Shown piece after piece: positions 24,572 through 33,344 of a stretch of DNA of 64,000 nucleotides. The stretch's first letter is position 1. Each line of letters opens with the position of its first letter. The stretch covers positions 31,967-95,966 of the forward strand of contig JBAQMG010000023.1 in NCBI GenBank assembly GCA_049302575.1, read 5' to 3'. The translations under genes and the position numbers were made by a program. The notes under the pieces were generated by a model. The model was not told the origin of the DNA. It ran no database searches and was given only the letters and a program-made list of their open reading frames with translations. Source of the DNA: JBAQMG01 sp049302575. GTDB taxonomy: Bacteria > Bacillota > Desulfitobacteriia > Desulfitobacteriales > Desulfitobacteriaceae.

Positions 24572-25267
24572 ATGCTTCTACCCACAGGACGGATGTGGTT
24601 AGGTGCTGTGGCCTTGTCGGGATTTTTGCTATCTGTAAGTATTCCGTGGGCAACTTCACCTTACCAACTCGCAGAGCATCAAGTTCTGGCTTCTAAGCAG
24701 TTGCAAACAGCCGTAAACAAATTTCCAAGTGAGACTTACGCTCAAGTCATACGCAAACAATTTAATTGGACAACAGTAGTCGGGAGTCCGCTCGTGAAAT
24801 CACCCACTACAGTTGCTCAGGATGAAAAAGAATCAGTAACTGTAATTGCGGTTGCAAAAGTTCAAACGGCTTCAGCTTCAAGAACTACCGTTTCACGTGG
24901 AAACGCTGATAACTCTGAAATTATCAAACATGCCTTAAGTCTTCAGGGAATTAGTTATGTTTTCGGCGGTACTACTCGTAATGGTTTTGATTGCTCGGGA
25001 TTTACGCAGTATGTTTTTGCTGGTTCCGAAATATCCTTACCTAGAACTTCTTTCGAACAATTTAAATCTGGAACTTCTGTGAATCAGGAAAAACTACAAC
25101 AAGGTGATCTGGTATTTTTTACCACCTATGCCAAGGGTGCCTCACATGTAGGAATTTATATTAGTGGAGGAAATTTTGTTCACGCTTCAATTAACGGTGT
25201 GAAGATCTCAAGTTTAAATGAAAGTTATTATAACAGTCATTACGTGGGTGCTCGCCGGGTACTCTAA
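24572..25267 (+). CDS. Secreted NlpC/P60 cell wall hydrolase under c-di-AMP control
   Basis: About 231 residues. A signal peptide (residues about 8-30, hydrophobic core ending near PWATS) precedes a low-complexity linker. The C-terminal 120 residues are an NlpC/P60 domain with catalytic Cys in DCSGF, His in SHVGIYI and a second His in FVHAS. These enzymes cut gamma-D-Glu to diamino acid bonds in peptidoglycan stems. AAGGTGG lies ten bases before ATG 24572; ATG 24551 is in frame but next to the riboswitch closing stem. NlpC/P60 genes are a known target class of ydaO riboswitches, so the pairing supports both calls. No SH3 or LysM wall-binding repeat is present. Confidence 0.92.
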   Translation: MLLPTGRMWLGAVALSGFLLSVSIPWATSPYQLAEHQVLASKQLQTAVNKFPSETYAQVIRKQFNWTTVVGSPLVKSPTTVAQDEKESVTVIAVAKVQTASASRTTVSRGNADNSEIIKHALSLQGISYVFGGTTRNGFDCSGFTQYVFAGSEISLPRTSFEQFKSGTSVNQEKLQQGDLVFFTTYAKGASHVGIYISGGNFVHASINGVKISSLNESYYNSHYVGARRVL

Positions 25268-25294
25268 AAACACTCTATTATGACCATAACTATT

Positions 25295-25316
25295 AAGCAA
25301 CAGGAAACTGTTGCTT
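25295..25316 (+). terminator. Terminator after NlpC/P60 gene
   Basis: Arms AAGCAACAG (25295-25303) and CTGTTGCTT (25308-25316), GAAA-type loop, followed by TTATTTTT. Confidence 0.8.
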
Positions 25317-25444
25317 TTATTTTTCCAATATCAAATCCCAGAACGCAATATAGTCTTCATACCATTTTTCAAGATCACTCCAAGACGTTCTACTATTGAT
25401 GTTCTGGTAAACTAAACAATGAAGGTATAAATGCAGTTATTACC

Positions 25445-25720
25445 TTAGTAAAAGATCTCAACCTGTAATTCAATTTCCAACCTTGAGGATATATTTATTT
25501 TTGGAAAGTTATGGACCAAAAGAGCCGGTATTCCTGCATCATATAAGCTTAGTCCTAGTCCATAACACCATTCGTTTCTATTACCTTTGATGGCAGCTGG
25601 CTCCCGGATCGGTTGGCTGGCAGGAGTATCAATAATTTTATTGATATAAATACCTTTACTTATTTTTGTTTTTATTATGGGTTTGCATAATGTACATTGA
25701 TAATAATGCATTATTATCAA
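25445..25720 (-). CDS. Possible small protein with CxxC, uncertain
   Basis: An open frame of 91 codons (88 from the second in-frame ATG) in an otherwise empty 500-bp stretch. The product begins MHYYQCTLCKP, a CxxC knuckle, and shows mixed composition with no membrane helix. No ribosome binding site is visible before either ATG, and the upstream sequence is an AT-rich palindrome (GATAATAATGCATTATTATC). I do not recognise the protein. Downstream on the same strand (25321-25440) lies another readable but startless fragment. The stretch may be a degraded gene. Confidence 0.3.
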   Translation of the reverse strand: MIIMHYYQCTLCKPIIKTKISKGIYINKIIDTPASQPIREPAAIKGNRNEWCYGLGLSLYDAGIPALLVHNFPKINISSRLEIELQVEIFY

Positions 25721-25815
25721 TGTCGGCTGCGACTTATAAACTCAGGATTCTGATCATTAATACTCAATGATCCACATCGGGTGAAAAGATCGAATGTACG
25801 ATGACCGACCTCTGA

Positions 25816-25974
25816 TTAAGGTAGCCAAGGAATAGGCTTATGATGTAAACATTCTCCACCTGGCTTAGTACGCTTGTTCAAACAGTTTTGAATATATTGA
25901 TCTGACAGTGTGCACTGCTGTATCCTCTTGAAATAACACTGTCGGCAGAGTTCGACGCGATAATTAAGAATCAT
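25816..25974 (-). CDS. Cys-rich 52-residue protein coupled to uvrC
   Basis: A short gene whose ATG (25974) lies inside the last codons of uvrC, in another frame. AGGAGG sits nine bases upstream, inside the uvrC coding sequence, so translation is coupled. The product has five Cys (positions about 10, 13, 21, 31, 42), beginning with a CRQC knuckle, plus a GGECLHH segment near the end; a zinc site is likely. I do not know the family. The good ribosome site, the clean stop and the Cys spacing argue that it is real despite its size. Confidence 0.6.
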   Translation of the reverse strand: MILNYRVELCRQCYFKRIQQCTLSDQYIQNCLNKRTKPGGECLHHKPIPWLP

Positions 25975-27802
25975 TTTTGGAGTCCTCCTGACTTAAAGCT
26001 TCATTGATAATTTCTATAGGGAATTCAGCATTAACGGTGCTAAGGTCTGAGTTTTTTTGAAAGTGTTGATATACCTTCAAGGCTGCGTTCTTCGGGAGTC
26101 CGGCAGCTTGCAGTTCCTCTAAACTTGCCGAACGGACGTTTTCCAGAGACTGAAAATGTCGAAAGAGTTGTTCGCGTCTTTTAGGACCAATACCTGTAAT
26201 GTAATCTAGCGCAGATAAAGTCATGTTTTTGGCTCGTTGTTGTCTGTGAAAGGTTATAGAGAACCGATGAACTTCATCCTGAACACGCTCGAGGAAGTGG
26301 AAGGTTGGGGAGTTTTTATCAATTTTGATTAGGGTACCGGTCTCATCAAGTAGCTGAGCAGTTCGATGGCGGTTGTCTTTGACAATTCCGGCAACTGGAA
26401 TATCTAGTGCTAAGCTTTGTAAAGCTAGTCTGGCGGCTCTAATTTGTCCTTTGCCACCGTCAACTAAGATTAAATTGGGCAGAGACAAACGCTCGGTTAT
26501 TAATCGTCGATAACGACGTTCAATAACTTGATGAATGGCAGCAGTATCATCGGAATTTTCTTTAAGGTTAAGCTTGAATTTACGATAGGCAGAACGCTGT
26601 GGTTTACCCCTAAGAAATTGGACCATCCCGGCAACTAGATATGTTCCTGCAGTGTTAGAAATATCAAAAGTCTCAATTACGTCTGAATTGGGGATCTTTA
26701 GACAATCCTTTAAACCATTTAGGGCTTGTTCAATCTCAGTTTGTTGATGGCTCTCTAAGATGATTTGTTCGTGGAGTGTAGTTTGGGCATTGGACATACA
26801 TAGTTGAACAAGTTCTAGTTTTTTTCCACGGCGGGGGATGAAAATAGGGAATAATTTACCTAAAACTGAAGTTTCAAGAGCTGGAAGTAATATTTCTTGG
26901 GGCCATAACGTATTAGCTGAATAATATTGCGCAATGAAAGAAACAAAAGCTTCTTCAGGTTCCTCATAATAAGGGAAGGTAAAACTATTTCGAGCTAATA
27001 ATTTTCCTTGACGAAGAAAAAAGACCTGAACACACATTTGATCTGAAGTAAACGCATAGCCTAGCACATCACGATCTATAAAATCTGTTAAAGTGATATT
27101 TTGTTTTTCTCCTAAGCGTTTTAAGTCTTTTATAAGATCACGAAATTCACGAGCACGTTCAAATTGCAGAGCTTGAGCAGCGTGCTGCATTTTTTCTTCT
27201 AATAACTTAAGGATAACGGCTTGATCGCCACGCAAAAAAGTTGTAACTTCTTTGCGGAGGTCTAGGTAGGCTTCTTTTGATATTTCCTTGAAACATGGTC
27301 CTAGGCATTGTCCTAAATGGTAATACAGGCAGGGACGGGAGGGTATTTGACGACACTTTCTAAAGGGGAAAAGACGGTTCAGGAGTGTTGTAGCTTCTTT
27401 GGCTGCGGTAGCATTAGGATATGGACCAAAATATTTCCCGCTCCCCTTTTTAACTTGACGAGTCACTAAAATTCGGGGGTGACTTTCATCTGTGATCATC
27501 AAATATGGATAAGATTTATCGTCACGTAAAAGGATATTGAATTTTGGGTTATATTTTTTAATTAAGTTACACTCCAGCACTAGAGCTTCAACTTCAGATT
27601 CGGTAATGATTGTCTCAAAATCCTGGATAAGGCTGATTAACTTGTGGGTTTTTCCGTCGTGCGAGCCGGTAAAATAGGAACGAACCCGATTTTTTAAGAC
27701 TTTAGCTTTGCCGATATAGATGATTTCTGCGGAAGCATCTTTCATCAAATAGACTCCCGGTTTCTCTGGTAATAAATTAAGTTTATGGCGAAGCATTTCC
27801 AT
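25964..27802 (-). CDS. uvrC: UvrABC excinuclease subunit C
   Basis: 612 residues. UvrC makes both incisions around a DNA lesion during nucleotide excision repair. The order is an N-terminal GIY-YIG nuclease domain (GVYLMKD, then IIYIGKAKVLKNRVRSY), a Cys-containing linker (CLYYHLGQCLGPC), a UVR coiled coil near residue 200 (LQFERAREFRDLI), the RNase H-like endonuclease domain (ETFDISNTAGTYLVAGMVQF and DGGKGQ) and a C-terminal HhH2 region (ITGIGPKRREQLF). GAGGTGGG precedes the ATG. Length is normal. A Cys-rich small gene overlaps its 3' end. uvrA and uvrB are not in the window. Confidence 0.96.
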   Translation of the reverse strand: MEMLRHKLNLLPEKPGVYLMKDASAEIIYIGKAKVLKNRVRSYFTGSHDGKTHKLISLIQDFETIITESEVEALVLECNLIKKYNPKFNILLRDDKSYPYLMITDESHPRILVTRQVKKGSGKYFGPYPNATAAKEATTLLNRLFPFRKCRQIPSRPCLYYHLGQCLGPCFKEISKEAYLDLRKEVTTFLRGDQAVILKLLEEKMQHAAQALQFERAREFRDLIKDLKRLGEKQNITLTDFIDRDVLGYAFTSDQMCVQVFFLRQGKLLARNSFTFPYYEEPEEAFVSFIAQYYSANTLWPQEILLPALETSVLGKLFPIFIPRRGKKLELVQLCMSNAQTTLHEQIILESHQQTEIEQALNGLKDCLKIPNSDVIETFDISNTAGTYLVAGMVQFLRGKPQRSAYRKFKLNLKENSDDTAAIHQVIERRYRRLITERLSLPNLILVDGGKGQIRAARLALQSLALDIPVAGIVKDNRHRTAQLLDETGTLIKIDKNSPTFHFLERVQDEVHRFSITFHRQQRAKNMTLSALDYITGIGPKRREQLFRHFQSLENVRSASLEELQAAGLPKNAALKVYQHFQKNSDLSTVNAEFPIEIINEALSQEDSKNDS

Positions 27803-27940
27803 AGTCCCACCTCGCTGTTAATTTTAGTGGTTTGTACTCGTTGATGCAAGTTTAGAACATATCTTTGACTGCTTCGTCGTATATTTGCTTAAAGAAAAGG
27901 TTTTTTGCTTGGTACTCGAACATTAGACATCAGACATTAA

Positions 27941-27968
27941 ATATCGAATATCGAATATCGAATATCGA
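27941..27968. repeat. 7-bp tandem repeat, four copies
   Basis: Four copies of ATATCGA immediately before the 27987 gene. The preceding bases (ACATTAGACATCAGACATTAA) are degenerate heptamers of another type. Similar heptamer runs occur at 35921. Confidence 0.85.
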
Positions 27969-27986
27969 TTTTTGGGGGGCAAGTTT

Positions 27987-28502
27987 ATGCCAAACTTATG
28001 GGGCCGTCTGCCACGTAATGGAATGGGTCAAGATATTCAGGCCTTAGCTATTTGGGTGTTGATTATTGGAGTTGCCGGCTATTTGTTATTTCCAACTTTT
28101 TTTAGGGATGTTTTTTCTCGAATGTCTGTTCCGGTTGCTGAAACAAGTAACCTTGGGGAGGTTACTTTGCCGAATACAACGGGCTTCGAGTCATTGAATT
28201 CTTCGGACTTAGCAACTCAGGATAATCCAAGTGTTTATAATTCGCTCTATAATGGCAAAAATGAAGTTTCTTCTGGGTATTGGGCTATATTTGTAGCTGA
28301 GGGTGAATTTAAACAACTTTCAGTCACAAGTGAGTCTTACGCTTTTTTACTACGACTAATTGAAAGTGACCAGAAAGCTGTAGTTAAGAATTCTGTAATT
28401 CTTACGGCAAATGGCCAAATTCAAAAATATTTAGTGAGTGATGAAATTTACACAATTATAAATAATATGTCGATAATAAATAATCGTACCCGTACTGGTT
28501 AA
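27987..28502 (+). CDS. Single-pass membrane protein, unknown function
   Basis: About 171 residues. After a short polar start (MPNLWGRLPRNGMG) comes one membrane helix (about residues 17-37, ALAIWVLIIGVAGYLLF). A linker rich in S, T and N and an external domain of about 80 residues follow, with no Cys. I do not recognise a family. The ATG at 27987 follows GGGGGG, a poor ribosome site; the frame continues upstream into the heptamer repeat, with TTG at 27972 as an alternative start. It runs divergently from uvrC and ends a few bases before the convergent YdcZ-type gene. Confidence 0.6.
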   Translation: MPNLWGRLPRNGMGQDIQALAIWVLIIGVAGYLLFPTFFRDVFSRMSVPVAETSNLGEVTLPNTTGFESLNSSDLATQDNPSVYNSLYNGKNEVSSGYWAIFVAEGEFKQLSVTSESYAFLLRLIESDQKAVVKNSVILTANGQIQKYLVSDEIYTIINNMSIINNRTRTG

Positions 28503-28509
28503 AAGGATA

Positions 28510-28953
28510 TTATCGAAAAAGTAATTTTGCTCCAACAGCAAAAAAACCAATACCCAAAAACTGCCAGTAACTCCAGGGGAGACGTTCAATACCAAACCAA
28601 CCAAAATGATCGATCAGCACTGCCGCTCCAACTTGTCCGATGATAATGGCTGTCGTAGCATTACAAACTCCAATTTTAGGGATGCTGAGAGCAACTAACC
28701 CAATAATAATCACACTTAAAACACCCCCTAAGTAGAGATACCAAGGGATTGATAACCAATTATAAGTTAAAAGTGGTACTTGTTTAATAAGTATCAAAAT
28801 ACAAGCGAACAGACTTCCTATTAAATGGACAATTAGAGTCGCAGCCAGTAAAGCGGTTTTTTGGGCTAGAACTGAATTCAGGGATCCCTGGACTGCCATG
28901 CAAATACCAGAAATTGCTGCAATTATGAAGGGTAGTGTTAATAGCTTGCTCAT
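28510..28953 (-). CDS. DMT transporter of the YdcZ (DUF606) family
   Basis: 147 residues with five membrane helices. The start MSKLLTLPFIIAAISGICMA and GSLNSVLAQK, and the later ATTAIIIGQVGAAVLIDHFGW, are typical of half-sized DMT-fold YdcZ proteins, which dimerise to form a full transporter; substrates are unknown. The start at 28953 has AGGATGGTGA upstream; an ATG nine bases earlier overlaps that site. It converges on the 27987 gene. Confidence 0.82.
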   Translation of the reverse strand: MSKLLTLPFIIAAISGICMAVQGSLNSVLAQKTALLAATLIVHLIGSLFACILILIKQVPLLTYNWLSIPWYLYLGGVLSVIIIGLVALSIPKIGVCNATTAIIIGQVGAAVLIDHFGWFGIERLPWSYWQFLGIGFFAVGAKLLFR

Positions 28954-29123
28954 GGTCACCATCCTATATAGTAACGAAATTTATATTAATGAAATTTAAA
29001 GCCGCATAATATTTGATTTGGACAAGATCTCCAAGTCCGTTAAGATGTATCAGTATTCCTTGATCGTCTAAGGGGAAAAATGAAAGTGCAACATAAAAAT
29101 TTATCAACAAAAGAGGTGGCGTC

Positions 29124-29498
29124 GTGGAAATCGACAATAATCTTGTACAACGTGCCCAGATGCTACTGACCCTAGAACATCCACTAGCACAAGTTAGAGA
29201 GATCTTATTAAGGGAAGGATATTCTGGTGAACAGGTTACGGAACTGATTGACGCGACAGAGGAAGTACTAAACTACTTGGTACCGCCAGAGTATGATGAA
29301 AATAAGATTGGAATTGATATTGTGCAGCCTGGAGAAAAAGCTCAGGGAAGGAAGCCAACAGTCGATATTTTAGTTGATAAACGGACTGGAAAGCTCGATT
29401 TAATCACTCCCCATCAACAAGAGACCTGGCGGGTCGCCAATGAAGTCCGCAAAGCGATCAGAAATCAGAGGAACAATTTAAAAAAATATTTACATTAA
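29124..29498 (+). CDS. Hypothetical soluble protein
   Basis: 124 residues starting at GTG 29124 with AGAGGTGG upstream. The N-terminal half (LVQRAQMLLTLEHPLAQVREILLREGY) is helical and looks like a small UBA- or winged-helix-like motif. The C-terminal part is basic (VRKAIRNQRNNLKKYLH). There are no Cys or membrane segments. I do not recognise a family. It stands alone before mqnE with an AT-rich 110-bp gap that includes TATAAT at 29572-29577. Confidence 0.6.
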   Translation: MEIDNNLVQRAQMLLTLEHPLAQVREILLREGYSGEQVTELIDATEEVLNYLVPPEYDENKIGIDIVQPGEKAQGRKPTVDILVDKRTGKLDLITPHQQETWRVANEVRKAIRNQRNNLKKYLH

Positions 29499-29615
29499 GA
29501 ATTATGGGGGCTTGAATAAGTCCCTGTTTTTTACACTATCCTTATTCTTTCTCCAATTACCAAAATTATGTTATAATTTATGACAGTATATACATAGTAG
29601 AAGGAAGTGATCCAG

Positions 29616-30710
29616 ATGGAATTTAGACCCATTTATGGTGGACTGGAAGATATTTATTTGAAAATATCCCAAGGGATACGTTTAGATGCTCAGGATGGAC
29701 TTGCTTTGTTAAGAACTTCTAATATTTTGGGTTTAGCTCATCTAGCTAATCAACGTAAAAATGATCTAGCTGGTAATAATGTGTATTTTAATAACAATGC
29801 TCATCTTAATTATAGTAATGTGTGTAAAGTACGTTGTGGTTTTTGTGCCTTTGCTAAAGGCTTAGGGGAAAAAGGCTCGTATACCATGAGTGTTGACGAA
29901 GTAGTTGCTAAGGCAGCGTATTACGGAAGCTTAGGTGTAACCGAGCTTCATATCGTGGGTGGAATTCATCCAGAACTGCCCTTTGCCTATTATTTGGAAC
30001 TTATCCAAGGGATAAAGGAACGTGTCCCTCATATAGCCCTAAAGGCTTTTACCGCGGCTGAGTATGATTATTTTGCTAAAGTTGAAAATAAATCCATCCT
30101 GGAGATTCTTAAAATCTTCCAACAAGCGGGCTTAAGCTTTATACCCGGTGGGGGAGCGGAAAATTTCAGTCAACGTGTCCGGGATCAAATCTGTCCGGAT
30201 AAACTGACAGGCGAACGCTGGTTAGAAATTCATCGGCTAGCCCATAAGTTGGGTATCCCGACGAATGCCAATATGCTCTTCGGCATCATTGAATCTGATG
30301 AGGAATTAATCGCTCATCTTTTGCAACTTCGTACTCTACAAGATGAAACTAAAGGTTTTTATGCATTAATTCCGACCGCTTTTCACCCATTACACACAAA
30401 ATTTGACACTATCAAACAAGCTAGTGCCTTACGAACCCTTAAGGTTATAGCCGTTTCTAGGCTGTTATTAGATAATTTCCGCTATATTAAGGCTTATTGG
30501 GTAGCTTCCAGCCCACAGGTTGCGCAAATGGCTCTTACTTTTGGAGCTAATGATCTCGACGGTGTTGTTAGGGAAGAAAAAATCTATCATACTGCTGGGG
30601 CGATAAGTCCACAAATGCAAAGTGAACAAGAATTAATTGGGCTTATTCAAGAAATGGGTTTAACTGCCGTAGAACGTGATACCTATTACAATGTGCTAAA
30701 AACTTATTAA
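29616..30710 (+). CDS. mqnE: Aminofutalosine synthase (radical SAM), menaquinone pathway
   Basis: 364 residues. The radical SAM cluster motif CKVRCGFC (CxxxCxxC) follows HLNYSNV. The block LHIVGGIHPELPF, the KAFTAAEYDYFA segment and SFIPGGGAENF are the MqnE/CofH pattern, and the HP pair favours MqnE over MqnC. It joins a chorismate-derived enolpyruvyl compound to the adenosine part of SAM, giving aminofutalosine on the alternative menaquinone route. The start at ATG 29616 has AAGGAAG eight bases upstream. Other mqn genes are outside the window, so the paralogue call (MqnE rather than CofH) rests on motifs alone. Confidence 0.85.
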   Translation: MEFRPIYGGLEDIYLKISQGIRLDAQDGLALLRTSNILGLAHLANQRKNDLAGNNVYFNNNAHLNYSNVCKVRCGFCAFAKGLGEKGSYTMSVDEVVAKAAYYGSLGVTELHIVGGIHPELPFAYYLELIQGIKERVPHIALKAFTAAEYDYFAKVENKSILEILKIFQQAGLSFIPGGGAENFSQRVRDQICPDKLTGERWLEIHRLAHKLGIPTNANMLFGIIESDEELIAHLLQLRTLQDETKGFYALIPTAFHPLHTKFDTIKQASALRTLKVIAVSRLLLDNFRYIKAYWVASSPQVAQMALTFGANDLDGVVREEKIYHTAGAISPQMQSEQELIGLIQEMGLTAVERDTYYNVLKTY

Positions 30711-30750
30711 ACTGCTCAATATTCTGGACTTTACAAAGGGGTGACCGAAT

Positions 30751-32802
30751 TTGGTTAAGTACTATTCTGTCTGTCCACATGACTGCCCAGACACTTGCGG
30801 TTGGAATGTTGAGGTGGTCGACGGCAAAATAACTCGTGTAGTTGGTGCTGCTAATCATCCTATTACTCAAGGAATTATTTGTGACAAGGCCAGATATTAT
30901 CCTCAACGTGTTTATGGATCAGATCGGATACTTTATCCAATGAAGCGAACTGGTTCTAAGGGTAGTGGGAAATTTATAAGAATCACTTGGGACGAAGCTT
31001 TGGGCGAAATTACTCGAAAGTGGCAGAAACTGATCCAACATCATGGAGCAGAGAGTATCTTGCCATATTCCTATGCTGGAACAGAAGGGATTATTAATAA
31101 GGCGAGCATGGATCGCCGCTTTTTTTATCGTCTGGGAGCCACGCGCTTAGAACGTACAATTTGTTCTAGTGCCGGAAGTTTAGGCTATAAGCTTGTTTAT
31201 GGTCAAGCGATAGGGGTTAATCCCCTAGAAAGTGTTCATGCTAAGTTAATAATTTTTTGGGGAATTAATGCCTTAGAAACCAACCTTCATCAAGCCCTAC
31301 TTGCTGAAAAGGCTCGTAAAAACGGTGCCAAAATAATTGTAATCGATGTTCATCGGAATAAAACAGCCCAATGGGCTGATGAGTTTTATCAGGTTTTACC
31401 TGGGTCAGATGGAGCTTTGGCCATGGGCTTAGCACATATCATCTTTCGTGACGCTCTAGACGGCTCTAACTGGAGTAAGAAATATTGTTTAGGATTACCG
31501 GAGTATGCCGCTGAGGCTAAAAACTATCCACCTGAAAAGGTTGCCCAAATAACAGGCTTGTCGATCGATAAAATTGAGGAGTTAGCTCAAATGTATTCCC
31601 AAATCCGCCCAAATTTAATTAGAATCGGGAATGGTCTTCAACATCATGACAATGGAGGAATGGTTACTTGGGCGATTGCTTGTCTTCCAGCTCTGATTGG
31701 CGCTTGGGAAGATCAAGGTGGAGGGGCAATTAAATTCAATTCTGGTTATTTTCCGCTAGATGTTGACGCTCTAGAGCGTCCAGATCTAATGACAGGGTTT
31801 CCCCGCGTGGTCAATATGAATAGATTGGGAAGGGTTTTAACCGAACTTGAGCAGCCAATCTATTCTTTGTACGTTTATAATAGCAATCCGGCAGTAGTCG
31901 CTCCAGAACAAAGTTTAATAATCAAAGGTTTAGCCAGAGAAGAGCTTTTTACGGTTGTGCACGAACAGGTTTGGACAGATACTGCTCGTTGGGCAGATCT
32001 TGTGTTACCAGCCACGACTCATTTGGAACATCCTGATTTATATGCAAGTTATTGGCATTGCGTATTACAATGGGCTGATCCTGTTATAGAACCTTTAGGT
32101 GAAAGTAAATCAAATCTAGAGGTTTTTAAAGCACTGGCTCAGTGGATGGGTTTTGAAGATCGCTGTTTTCTGGATACGCCTGAAGATATCGTTGCTCAAG
32201 CGCTTAATCTTCCTTATTGGAGAGAACGAGGGGTTGATCTCCAACGCTTACGTCGGGAACATTTTATCCCTTTGCCAACTATACCTGATAAACCTTATGC
32301 CACAGGGGGTTTTGCCACCTTTTCTGCTAAGGCGGAATTATATAGTGAAAAAGCGCTGGAGCTTGGTCTAAATTCGGTTCCCTGTCATCGACCTCTTGTG
32401 GAGGGACCGGAAAAGGTGAATAATAAAGACAGCGAATATCCTCTGACCTTGATTTCTCCACCTAACCATTCCTTTCTAAATTCGACCTTTGCTAATGTTC
32501 CTGAGTTAAAAAAGCGAGCTGGGATGGCCACCTTAGAAATTCATCCCGAGGATGCGAAGCAACGTCAAATAAATTCTAGTGAAATGGTGAGGGTTTTTAA
32601 CGCCCGTGGTTCCTGTAAACTTCAGGCTATAATAGCGGAGACGGTTTTACCAGGCGTAGTTGTAGCGAGTGGACTCTGGTCACTAGAGGATTATCATAAT
32701 CACCAAGGTATCAATTGCCTAACCTCAGATCGATTAGCGGATTTGGGAAATGGTGCAACTTTTTTTTCTAATTTAGTTCAAGTTGAGAAAGCGAAACTTT
32801 AG
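30751..32802 (+). CDS. Molybdopterin oxidoreductase (DMSO reductase family)
   Basis: 683 residues. The N-terminal 4Fe-4S motif CPHDCPDTC (Cys8, Cys12, Cys16) with a fourth Cys in GIICDKA opens the molybdopterin-guanine-dinucleotide-binding fold. Later motifs include WGINALETN, DVHRNKTAQWAD, PGSDGALAMGLAH and WTDTARWADLVLPATTHLE. The segment RTICSSAGSLGY lies where the molybdenum ligand is expected and shows Cys and Ser but no obvious selenocysteine. No Tat signal is present, so it is probably cytoplasmic. The substrate is not readable; relatives include formate dehydrogenase-like and acetylene hydratase-like proteins. TTG start with AAAGGGGTGA six bases upstream. No partner subunit gene follows. 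Confidence 0.86.
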   Translation: MVKYYSVCPHDCPDTCGWNVEVVDGKITRVVGAANHPITQGIICDKARYYPQRVYGSDRILYPMKRTGSKGSGKFIRITWDEALGEITRKWQKLIQHHGAESILPYSYAGTEGIINKASMDRRFFYRLGATRLERTICSSAGSLGYKLVYGQAIGVNPLESVHAKLIIFWGINALETNLHQALLAEKARKNGAKIIVIDVHRNKTAQWADEFYQVLPGSDGALAMGLAHIIFRDALDGSNWSKKYCLGLPEYAAEAKNYPPEKVAQITGLSIDKIEELAQMYSQIRPNLIRIGNGLQHHDNGGMVTWAIACLPALIGAWEDQGGGAIKFNSGYFPLDVDALERPDLMTGFPRVVNMNRLGRVLTELEQPIYSLYVYNSNPAVVAPEQSLIIKGLAREELFTVVHEQVWTDTARWADLVLPATTHLEHPDLYASYWHCVLQWADPVIEPLGESKSNLEVFKALAQWMGFEDRCFLDTPEDIVAQALNLPYWRERGVDLQRLRREHFIPLPTIPDKPYATGGFATFSAKAELYSEKALELGLNSVPCHRPLVEGPEKVNNKDSEYPLTLISPPNHSFLNSTFANVPELKKRAGMATLEIHPEDAKQRQINSSEMVRVFNARGSCKLQAIIAETVLPGVVVASGLWSLEDYHNHQGINCLTSDRLADLGNGATFFSNLVQVEKAKL

Positions 32803-32810
32803 TTAAATAG

Positions 32811-32825
32811 GCGAAGCGAGTTCGC
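32811..32825. repeat. Fragment of the 83-bp repeat end
   Basis: GCGAAGCGAGTTCGC is identical to the outer end of the right 83-bp repeat (17868-17882, reverse complement). Only this 15-base end is present, just ahead of the 32844 gene. Confidence 0.6.
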
Positions 32826-32843
32826 TTTCGGAGGGGTCAAAAA

Positions 32844-33329
32844 ATGCGTATAGGGGTTTTAGCTGATACCCATCTGCATGAAAGTCAAGCTTTGCCGAGT
32901 TTTGTTTGGGATACTTTGGCAGGAGTTGATTTGATTCTTCATGCTGGGGATGTAATCAAAGCACAAATTCTCGAAGATTTAGCAATTCTGGCACCCGTTC
33001 GGGCGGTACGGGGGAATTCTGATGGGTGGGAACTTGCTGATTTACCAAGTCGGGATTTAATTAATCATGCTGGCTTGAGGATAGGCCTAATCCATGGCCA
33101 TGTAGGTGTAGGACGTACGACTCCTGAAAGGGCTTTTAACGCCTTCGTGGGTGGGGCGGTAGAGGTGATTGTTTTCGGACATAGTCATCAACCTTATCTG
33201 GAGTGGAGGGATAATATCCTGCTCTTCAACTCAGGCTCACCAACAGATAAACGACGCGAAAAACAATACTCTATGGGTATCATAGAACGGATCAATGGTC
33301 AATTAGAAGCGAAGCATCATTATTTTTAA
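32844..33329 (+). CDS. YfcE/MJ0936-type metallophosphoesterase
   Basis: 161 residues, cytoplasmic. The metal-binding motifs of the calcineurin-like fold appear in order: LADTHLHE, LHAGDV, RGNSDGWE, LIHGHVG and FGHSHQP. Family members are Mn-dependent phosphodiesterases active on artificial substrates and 2',3'-cyclic nucleotides; the physiological role is open. CGGAGGGG precedes the ATG. It is followed three bases later by the DUF2103-like gene. Confidence 0.9.
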   Translation: MRIGVLADTHLHESQALPSFVWDTLAGVDLILHAGDVIKAQILEDLAILAPVRAVRGNSDGWELADLPSRDLINHAGLRIGLIHGHVGVGRTTPERAFNAFVGGAVEVIVFGHSHQPYLEWRDNILLFNSGSPTDKRREKQYSMGIIERINGQLEAKHHYF

Positions 33330-33344
33330 CGGGTGGGGATAAAA

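Noticed and set aside
25321..25440. Minus-strand text ending in a Trp/Tyr-rich stretch
   Set aside because: No start codon or ribosome site; too short to assign, may be debris of an old gene.
27865..28047. Short frame upstream of the 27987 gene
   Set aside because: Built largely from heptamer repeat sequence and overlaps the better supported gene.
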